Of a DNA stretch of 64,000 bases, positions 57,101 through 64,000 are shown in pieces (the stretch's first letter is position 1; each line of letters opens with the position of its first letter). The notes under the pieces were generated by a model, which saw only the letters and a list, made by a program, of their open reading frames with translations, did not search any database and was not told the origin of the DNA. Made by a program: the position numbers and the translations under genes. The stretch lies in assembly GCA_030789695.1 (NCBI GenBank), contig CM061142.1:278745043-278809042 (forward strand). Direction: 5' to 3'. The stretch is from Scilla litardierei. Lineage: Eukaryota; Streptophyta; Magnoliopsida; Asparagales; Asparagaceae.

Positions 57101-60100
57101 GGCGAGATCCCGATAATCTCGCTGGCAGTTGATAAGTTGGTTGCAAAGGAGGATGTGGAGCTATCTGTCGTAGTGTAATCGTCCCCCAATTTTATATAAC
57201 TTACCAGATATCCCCATCATCAGGTATCTTTGAATCTCGGAATTCATCTCGAATCTGGAATCTCAACCCTATCTCAAACACACAATCTCAAACCATAGCG
57301 ATGGCTATACTCACAGATATCACTCCACCTTCCTCTCGCATGATACTAACTTAAGGATCGGAGTCAAATCGGAGGGCCACTCCCTCTGTTCCTCCAACTT
57401 GTTTTCTATCTATTTCAAGCGATGGCAAATGATCTTCTCTCGGCCCGATGACACTCTGTCAGATCATCCTGTTGCGTGAATACTCACACTAGCAGTCTGA
57501 TCCAGGCTCTGCAAGATTCTAAGCATCAACAATCGATGTCGCCCGCTTTACGTGCGCTGCCGCTATGCAATCAAGCAAGCGTGAAACACAAACTCTACGC
57601 GCTCCGTGTGTGCATATGCAACGTGTACGCACGCTGTGCACGTGGGTTGTGTCCCTTGGGCCGCACAGTGGGATTTACTGTTCACCGAATGGGCTGAGGA
57701 AAAAACTATTATGGGCTTCAGAAAATCATTGTTTCGGGCTCTTAAAAATCTCTAAAAAATCTTAAGATTAATCTTGAGATATTTATAGTATTTTATATCC
57801 AATTTTTTCAACACTTCACATTGATACAAACACATCATAAAGCCCGAATCAAGTCAAAACTTCATATCCTCTACCTTAAAAATAAACAACCGTATCATGA
57901 GGTCAGCGCACTTGGCAAGTGAATTTCGCACTAAGCATCACCAACTAAACGAGTGTCCAACGAATCACTTTTCGAAGGTGAATTTTTGAATCTATCGTAT
58001 CTTTTGAATCCATAACTGAATCAGAACCCATAGGGTCTCTTCCCGTGCCACCTCGTGACACCCGTCTTTAAGGAAAATAAGTTTACGTCCCGCTCAAACT
58101 TTGCTGCTGACCTGTCCACTGCCGGATTCTTCTTCTCGTGATTTCTTTGGATGCACTAATATGTCGATATTTTCTCTAACATACATCCACCTTAGTTTGC
58201 GTTCAAATTCAATGCATTCGCATCCACTGCAAACCTATTTGCTGTAAGATCTCCATATACATGCAATGCATAAGAAAAAATTCACGTTGCCCTCATAGCA
58301 AGCTGGAATCTTTGCGGTGTGCCGCCACACTCTGTTAGCAATAGAGTCATCCAAAGTGAGGGACGGACCCACGTAATAGTTAGGGGCCCGGGTTTTCCCA
58401 CTTTTAAGTTTACGTTAACTTTGTATGTATGTATGTATGTATATATATATATTCTATATTTGATGAAGAATTTGAATTTTGTCCCAGTAGGACAAGTAAC
58501 TAGGACAAAGAGGGTTATGACTAGGATAAGGGCTTGATGACTAGGACTGGGATAAGTTTTAGGGGGAAATTTGTGGAGAAAATTTGAAAATTGAAATTTG
58601 GTTTGTAAACTTAAAATTTTAAAATTTGCATGTCTATATATAGGCATGGGCACCCCTCACACTTCGCAGTGCGCTAGTAAAGGCGTGGCCCCCCCCTCTC
58701 AAATCGCAGTGCCCTTTGGGCACGGGAAAGTTCTAGTATATATATATAGAGGACGTGAAAGTTCTAGTATATATATATATAGGAATATGGGCCTGAGCTG
58801 ACAGCACATGAATTTTTTCCTGCGCAGCTGCGCTGTCAGCGATTTGGGCCCTCTAAAAATATTTTTTTAAAATTTTTAAAATTTTTTCCTGCGCTCTCAA
58901 ACGGTGTTGGATTGACCTGAAAATTTGTGGGGAGCTAGTTAACAAGTATATCTAACTACTGCAAATTTTTTTTAAAAAAATTGTTTTTACCCCCCAAATC
59001 GCTGACAGCACAGAAAAATTTCCTGCGCTGTCAGCTCACCTCCATATTCCTCATATATATATGAGAATAATGGGTATCATACGCCATATGATAGGGTCTC
59101 TCATATTCCTTCTCACATAAAATGGGAAAGTACAAGCTCACATGGGCTTGTACTTGTTGTACTTGTCCCTTTTATGCGAGGGAATATGAGAGACACTCTC
59201 ATATGGCGTATGATACCCCATTATTCTCTATATACATACATACATATATATATATATATCAACTTAAGTTTACATTAACAATTTTAGGTTTCCAATCACA
59301 CAATTGCTTTCATATCATATTGGTAGTGCATTAACTTCGTAAGTGAAAGGTCACGAGTTCGACCGACGTTGGAGCCCGAATCTAAAACTCGTATTTGGGC
59401 CGTCTACAGGCGGCACAGTCGTCCAGCCGTCAATGCACTATCCGTACTGAAAAACTGCTCTCTGTTTTCTGTGCACGCAGGCGGCACGGCTGTGCAACCG
59501 TCCGTGCTGAAAAATTACTCTTTATTTTCACTACACGCAGGCGACACGACTGTGCTAGAAAACGTCACAGCTGTGCAAGGCACCAAACACAAATTTGAAG
59601 CACCAAAACCAACAATATATTTATTCTAACGAAAGCATATCTTAGATATTTTATTGGAGGTAGAAAAGTCAGAATAGAGCCCTATCACTTTACATAGATC
59701 ATAACTCCAAACTTCTACGGGGTCAACAGAGGGGAGCGGGGAGCGGGAGCGGGGAGCGACTGCATGATTCAAAACAAGGCATTCGATTGATTGATAAGCT
59801 TAACTACATCACCCTAATATATCCTGATATTATCTTTTCAGATAGTTGTAAGATAATTTATGTCTGATTTAAGAACTATATATTGGGATACTGTTATACG
59901 AGTATTCAGATATCCGACAGAGGTCTCATGCAGCTTCATTATAGAATTACATCATTCTTAGATACAGATTGGGCTATTTTATTATTTGATAGGCGATTGA
60001 TAACGGGTTATTGTGTCTTTGTACTTCGTAGGGGGTAATCTGGGCTTTTTTTAGAAAAATAAGAAACAATGAATCGTTTCTCTTATCTTATCGATACAGT

Positions 60101-63100
60101 ATAGAATCAAAGTACAAAGTTATGGTTAACATCATATGTAAGTTAATATGGATTCAACAGAAACTTTTTGGGTTAGGATTCAAGATATGGACTCGTATGA
60201 GATTGCATAATAATAATAAAGCTTCTATATATATTGCAAACAATACTATCTTACATGAAATGATAAAACATAGCAATCACGACATCCACATAATGAAACA
60301 ATGGTGTGATAAGGAGATGATAGAGATAAAATACGTTGGGTAGGTCGGTAAATCGGCTAGAGGATATGCTTACTAAGCTTTTGAGAAAGGAAAGAAGTAT
60401 ATTTAGAAGAAGCTAGCATGCACGTCATGTATGTTCCAGCTTGAGGGAAAGCTTGAGGGGATGTATAAAGAAACTGTTAAGAGATGTAATATATACCATG
60501 TTTGAGGGGTTTCATGTAAATATGTTTATGTAAAATTACCAATATAGTACTATAAATAATAGATCCAATGGAAAGGGAAATTAATTAATTCTCTCTAACA
60601 TATCTCTGATTTTTCTACATGAAAGAACTTAATTCTTTTTTTAAACTTGAGTTTAAAACAGTGGAGAAAGTCCCCCCACTTTTCATTAAAAATATTACAA
60701 AACAAAAAGTGTAATATGACACAAAATACATGGTACAAAAAGTGGCCATATCAATTGCAGACTTACAGTACAAAATAAAACATCACAATGAAACATTTCA
60801 AAGAGTTTACATGATGTCCAAAATACATACAAATTGATCGGTATTAGTCATCAATCCATCTGTGTTGTACTACTCTCGGTCAGTGTCATAGTCATCTGTG
60901 GTATCAACACCATCATCAGTGGATGTGGCATGGTCAACATTCAGCAGTGAGTCATATGTGGTATCAACACTATCATCAGTGGATGTGTCTTGGTCAACGT
61001 CCAGCGGACTGTGAGAGGAATCTCCAAACATTATCTTTACCCTACCTTTTAATTCTTATTTAATAGGGTTACCCAACTGGCATGGTAAAATACCTAACGT
61101 CTTTTTCTAAAAATCATATAAAACATGCATAGAAAATAAATGGAGCTTTGGATCCAACCTAGACTAATAAATGGATCCGGGTATGGATCTTAACTTTTAA
61201 AATTTCTGGATCTTAATTGGATCCACAGCCCTGATTAATTAAATATATTTGGGTATGGATATAGTGAGATCTGACGTAAATCTTCACTCAGTTACTACCT
61301 TGGTTCAATTGTTAAGCATGGCATAATGTAAAAAGAAATCACTAGATTAACTATTGTCAGTCGTTAAAATTTTGCTTGGTTTTTTCGTTTAGGAAGAGGT
61401 AAAATGCTCTTGTAAGCTGTCAACAATGAAGGAAAAATAATTGAGTTTGGACAGTGCATCCTTTGCTGCATCCAAGCTGTTGTCTTTGTTTCATCTGCTC
61501 TCTTCAATTTTGAACATTTAATCAAAATCCGTAGGCCATGAACTCAAATTTTTAAGAAACCTTCTCCAACCAATTTGCACCTACTAGATTTTCTCTGCCA
61601 GGTACTAACTTTAATCTCTGGTCAATGTCACAAAAAAACTCATAGTTCATTGTACCTGCTGCTCATTGAGAATATTCCTTGTACTCTTCCCTGATATGGG
61701 GCATGGTTTACTGGGCGGTAGTAAAGGCCAGGTAAGAAGTGATTCAGGGGAGTAAAATTAGATTAGCTGCTTGTAACGTAGATCCTTCCAAGGTTTTAGG
61801 TATCGGTTTCGGAGAGGGTATCGCTCTCTCGAAAATTTAAGTTTCGGTATCGGTATCGTCCGTTTCGGCAGTATCGGACGTGGGTTTCAGTTGGTCAGTA
61901 TTGGTAGTTTTAAATACATAAAATCTATCAGATATGTAAAAAACTAAAGTAGCTAGAATTTTACCTTGCACACCCACCGTTTTACTTTGCGCACGTATCA
62001 CTTTTTTGCAAGTTTGCCTTGGAGTTGCTTTGCGTACCTACCATTTTGCTTTGTGCACATATCACTTATTTACAAAGTTGCCATAAATATCTTCCTCTAC
62101 ACATATAACTTATTTACAAGTTTACCATTCAAAATATTCCTCTCTCTCTCTCTCACACATTCTCTCTCTCTCGCGGTCCCCCCTCTCTCTCTCGCGGTCG
62201 CCCCCTCTCTCGCGGTCCCCCCCCTCTCTCTCGGTCCCACCTCTCTCGTTCTCTCACGGAAGCGGCAGCAGCGACAACAGGCGGCAGGCGGCGGCGAGGC
62301 GCAGCGACGCGGCGAGGTAAGTTTGATTTTTCTTTTTTTTTTCAGTTTCTTCTTCTTCTTCCTCGTTTTTTTTGATTTTGGCCAGTTTCTTACCCATTTG
62401 CTGGCCGAAACCCTAGGGTGTCGGCCAGTTTCGTCCGATACTGGGCGAAACCGGCCGAAACCCTAGGGTGTCGGCCGATACCGATTTTATGCTGTCGTTT
62501 CGGACCAGTACTGGGCGGTACCGGTCCGATACGCCCGATACCAAAAGGTATCGGGCGATACCTCAAACCATGGATCCTTACAGAAAGGAACAACGTTGAA
62601 GGGAGAACCTTTGTTGTTGTCATACTCTTTGCCAGCTTTGGAGAACCTTTGTAGTTGTAGTTGTAGTTGTTGCTGCACCCTTTTCAAGCATTAAAGCAAT
62701 CTAGAACTAAATATTTTCCTTTCAAGGGCATATTAATCTATTTTTATGTCTGTTTGTTCTTATGAGCATCTCAGTATCAAGGTCATGAAATTAAAGCACT
62801 CTTGTTGATACCAATTGCCAAAGCTATGCCATGAGCAAGTATTACAACCTACTGGATCCACTGCATAGCCCAAAGATAGTTAATAGTTGACAAACCACAA
62901 CCTTCCAATTGCATGAGAATTGATTTTTCGTTTCACGTCTCATTTAAATAGGCTGTTGGTGATATGCCATAAGCAACCAAATCCTCTGCGACCCCTCAGA
63001 GACATCTGGATGTGTTTCTGATATTCTTCCAATGGATGCTAATATTAAATCAAGTTAAAGGCCTTCGCATGGCATTTGAATACTCTATTACTAAATATTG

Positions 63101-64000
63101 TAAGCAACTAAAATATCTAGGAACCCTTAAAGATATAAGGATATATATATCTTTTTATGGATGCCAAACACGCACCAAGTTTTATTCATTTACATTGTAA
63201 ATACTGTATCACACATGCATATTTGTGATACGGACCGAATGCCAAGGATGTTCATAGCATTGGTACTCAAAGCAGGAGTCAATATTATGGACCATTTTAG
63301 TTGATTTTTGCAGCCATAATTGAAATATATAAATGATTTATCCAATTGATTGATTTGTATTTTTGCAGGATGATAACAAGTGTGTAAAATATATACAGAT
63401 TACTGTAGAATCATATGCGCATCTAACAGAATTGGAGGACCAAGTGAAGATCCTTAATGAAAAAGTTTCCAATCTAAATGAAAAATTATCATCAGCCCAG
63501 TCGGAGATGATCACTAAAGATAACCTAGTGAAACAACATGCCAAAGTTGCTGAGGAAGCAGTCTCAGGTATGATGATATGGATACATACTTAAGCTCGTG
63601 AAACAAAGTTTTATTTGTGAAAAAGTTCCAGCGTATCTAGAGAAGCTTCTTTTTGTTTGACAAAATTCTTGATGCTGACTACTGATGGTTTCTGATTTTT
63701 TTTTTCTTGTTTTTAGGTTGGGAAAAGGCTGAAGCGGAAGCCTTAGCATTGAAGCAACAACTGGAATCTGTTACATTGCTAAAGCTTACTGCTGAAAATC
63801 GGGCATCTCATCTAGATGGTGCCCTTAAGGAGTGCATGAAGCAGGTACGGAATGTAAAGGAAGAAAGTGAGCAAAAGTTGCATGATATAGTCTTTGCAAA
63901 AACTAAACAATGGGAAAAGTCGAAGGCTGAGTTGGAAGCAAAAATTATTGATTCTGAACAAGAACTTCTAAGATCTTCAGCTGAAATTGCTGCACTCGCG
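51103..64000 (+). CDS. Filament-like plant protein (FPP), first three coding exons; continues past the window
   Basis: Coding exons: 51103-51216 (38 codons, phase 0), 63369-63567, and 63717 to the edge. All junctions are GT-AG and keep frame (Q38|D; G split 1+2 nt). The start MMDRRSWPWKKKSSDK is the family's signature N-terminus; ATG 51103 and 51106 are both in frame. Exon 2 reads ITVESYAHLTELEDQVKILN and KQHAKVAEEAVSG, exon 3 WEKAEAEALALKQQLESVT and ASHLDGALKECMKQVRN, all characteristic FPP coiled-coil sequence. FPPs are long coiled-coil proteins reported to bind the WPP-domain protein MAF1 and, in some members, to link vesicle tethering to cortical microtubules. About 200 residues are visible; family members run from about 600 to over 1000, so most of the gene lies outside. 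Confidence 0.93.
51433..52665 (+). repeat. 617-bp tandem duplication
   Basis: Copy 1 51433-52049, copy 2 52050-52665, both starting acctataaatgagaaagaa and ending ggcgatcactgtta. Only scattered substitutions and small indels separate them, so the duplication is recent. No coding content. Confidence 0.9.
52750..54010. repeat. Fold-back-rich repeat region
   Basis: The motif acaacaaattagcgtaaaa and its complement ttttacgctaatttgttgt alternate several times (about 52915-53000, 53022-53080, 53100-53145, 53205-53225, 53540-53560, 53640-53690, 53725-53755), mixed with gcgcc/ggcgc-rich linkers. Around them a phrase ccaaggcacttttaatttca recurs about every 70-110 bp. A perfect palindrome gtgcccgcgggcac lies at 52834-52847. 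It could be a degenerate Helitron or a tandem MITE cluster; class unresolved. Confidence 0.6.
54200..54954 (-). mobile_element. Probable copia-type LTR fragment on the - strand
   Basis: On the - strand it begins TGTTGGTGGGCATAAG at 54954, has a TATA-like ctataaaaatac near 54680 and a stretch ccaagtattggatgtaac. The other end and target duplication are not found. Confidence 0.4.
54974..56367 (+). mobile_element. Solo LTR
   Basis: 1394 bp from TGTTAGTCG to AAACCCAACA with the 5-bp duplication GATGG at 54969-54973 and 56368-56372. A TATA-like ctatatatattataaag lies near 56049. No internal region remains, so it formed by LTR-LTR recombination. Family is probably copia. Confidence 0.85.
56373..56632 (+). 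other. Retrotransposon-like debris before the 304-bp repeat
   Basis: Reads ggacctattggaaattgtca; contains repeated caagga-cgac phrases. Not assignable. Confidence 0.3.
56633..57240 (+). repeat. 304-bp tandem duplication
   Basis: Units 56633-56936 and 56937-57240 start acacgatctcaaacgg and end gaatctcgg, differing at only a handful of positions. Each unit holds the same short open frame of about 63 codons (MSSNANSTCTEQTTF onward) ending at about 56874 and 57178. It looks like a decayed Tat-type gag tail, not a host gene. Confidence 0.88.
57241..58452. other. Unassigned intronic sequence
   Basis: No gene or complete transposon recognised. A short TGTA/TA microsatellite lies at 58421-58452. 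Confidence 0.4.
58453..58737 (+). mobile_element. Possible non-autonomous Helitron
   Basis: The 3' end has the Helitron signature: hairpin GTGCCC-ttt-GGGCAC (58709-58723) followed 9 nt later by CTAGT (58733-58737), next to TA-rich flank. A TC-type 5' end (TCTATATTTG) after an A/T run is at 58453. No target duplication, as expected. The 5' end is tentative. Confidence 0.5.
58781..59051. mobile_element. Fold-back MITE
   Basis: 271 bp with terminal inverted repeats AGGAATATGG/CCATATTCCT that extend imperfectly inward for about 70 bp (gagctgacagc, aatcgctgacagc on both arms). Flanked by TA repeats, so a TA target duplication is likely. No coding capacity. Confidence 0.75.
59063..59228. mobile_element. 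Near-perfect fold-back MITE
   Basis: 166 bp, two arms of about 75 bp (gagaataatgggtatcatac against the complement of its right end gtatgataccccattattctc) with a small loop around cacatgggc. It is nearly a single hairpin and abuts the preceding MITE through TATATATATA. Confidence 0.8.
59229..59280 (+). repeat. ATAC/TA microsatellite
   Basis: tacatacatacatatatatat at 59233-59260. Confidence 0.8.
59310..59370 (+). mobile_element. SINE-like, tRNA-derived head
   Basis: tggtagtgcatta resembles an RNA polymerase III A box and cacgagttcgacc a B box, 30 nt apart as in tRNA-derived SINEs. No tail or target duplication recognised. Confidence 0.35.
59405..59600 (+). repeat. Three-copy degenerate repeat
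   Basis: Units beginning ggcggcac (59409), ggcggcac (59480) and ggcgacac (59540), spacing about 60-71 bp, each with ctgaaaaa-ctctttttt-like cores. The open frame across it (59369-59629) translates the repeat and shows no known domain. Confidence 0.5.
59780..60461 (+). pseudogene. Copia RT/RNase H C-terminal relic and PPT
   Basis: Fragments of the copia pol C-terminus in several frames: around 59800-60010 pieces such as DTDWAILLFDRRLITGYCVF, then 60122-60343 with MRLHNNNKASIYIANNTILH. In intact RNase H the latter segment has a catalytic aspartate before N-Q-A-A; here the position is asparagine. Stops and frame changes make it inactive. It is followed by cttgagggaaagcttgaggg, a PPT, at the LTR start. 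Confidence 0.75.
60462..60619 (+). repeat. Short 3' LTR of the copia relic
   Basis: 158 bp from TGTATAAAGAAAC to TTTTTCTACA directly after the PPT. Very short for a copia LTR. Confidence 0.6.
60640..61030 (-). pseudogene. 3' end of an unidentified - strand ORF with an acidic repeat
   Basis: On the - strand an acidic Asp/Thr-rich reading frame (about 61010-60830) contains two 20-residue repeats of the type NVDHATSTDDGVDTT, encoded by a 60-bp tandem repeat (60890-61010). Below it is an AT-rich stretch ending gggactttctccactg that resembles a LINE or transposon 3' end. Family not recognised. Confidence 0.35.
61031..61780. other. Intronic sequence without a recognised feature
   Basis: AT-rich; no credible ORF, repeat or transposon end seen. 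Confidence 0.5.
61789..62572. mobile_element. Non-autonomous hAT-like DNA transposon
   Basis: 784 bp with inverted ends CAAGGTTTTAGGTATCG and (complement) CATGGTTTGAGGTATCG, flanked by an 8-bp duplication GATCCTTC/GATCCTTA (7 of 8). Subterminal repeats of TATCGG/CCGATA crowd both ends, as is usual for transposase binding in hAT elements. The middle has a CT microsatellite (62140-62250). The open frames inside (61966-62466 and others) translate low-complexity DNA. Confidence 0.75.
62581..63368 (+). other. 3' part of the FPP intron
   Basis: No transposon recognised. The end shows a T-rich tract and acceptor ttttgcag for the second coding exon. Confidence 0.55.

Larger units (their letters stand above)
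51217..63368 (+). other. Giant first coding intron of the FPP gene (12,152 bp)
   Basis: Donor cag|gtttgt, acceptor ttttgcag. Filled with duplicated and transposon-derived DNA listed separately. The two flanking exons are intact, so the intron is presumably still removed. Confidence 0.9.

Noticed and set aside
59319..59365. Functional host tRNA gene
   Set aside because: A- and B-box-like motifs are present, but no acceptor stem pairing or full cloverleaf could be drawn; SINE head is likelier.
61966..62466. 166-codon + strand ORF inside the hAT-like element
   Set aside because: Low-complexity leucine/serine reading of a CT microsatellite; not a transposase.

Overview
This is a stretch of flowering-plant nuclear DNA from a large, repeat-rich genome. 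About the first 46 kb is a block of nested LTR retrotransposons and LTR fragments. The remainder (about 47-64 kb) is the promoter region and 5' part of one recognisable host gene, a filament-like plant protein (FPP), on the + strand. I see no rRNA, host tRNA, organelle or bacterial sequence. The species cannot be named from this window.

Layout: (1) 1-2074 plus 14117-14515 is a long Ty3/gypsy LTR, probably Tekay/Del-type, split by (2) a 12-kb Athila-like element on the - strand (2075-14111, 5-bp target duplication CCTGC). That element keeps gag, protease and an envelope-like third ORF but has lost reverse transcriptase, RNase H and integrase. Its 5' LTR is split by a 1.28-kb LTR fragment. (3) 14690-15028 and 25027-26840 are one 55-bp hairpin minisatellite, split by (4) 15029-25026, a tandem LTR-gag-LTR-gag-LTR array of a gag-only, Sirevirus-like element with three 1931-bp LTRs. 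(5) 27130-29267 plus 34294 to about 34600 is a Tat/Retand-type gag relic and LTR on the - strand, split by (6) a second Athila-like gag-only element (29268-34293, target duplication TTAGG). (7) 34600-45463 is a Sirevirus-like relic (gag C-terminus, 3' non-coding region, 3' LTR), split by (8) a Tat/Retand-type non-autonomous element (37423-44594, target duplication CAACT) with gag, a 95-bp hairpin minisatellite and a spliced antisense ORF. (9) Two further palindrome-bearing LTR fragments lie at 45464-46900.

The FPP gene has a 5'UTR exon ending at 49815, a first coding exon at 51103-51216, then a 12.15-kb intron, and coding exons at 63369-63567 and from 63717 past the window edge. The intron holds a 617-bp tandem duplication, a fold-back-rich region, a solo LTR, a 304-bp tandem duplication, a possible Helitron end, two fold-back MITEs, a SINE-like head, a copia pol relic with a short LTR, and a 784-bp hAT-like element.

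Two themes recur. First, every LTR element with recognisable internal coding sequence in the block upstream of FPP keeps gag sequence and lacks pol, so all would need enzymes supplied in trans. Second, several unrelated LTR families carry clusters of short CpG-containing palindromes just upstream of a TATA box. In the Athila-like element the same palindrome-plus-TATA module occurs internally, upstream of the envelope-like ORF, which suggests a second, internal promoter.
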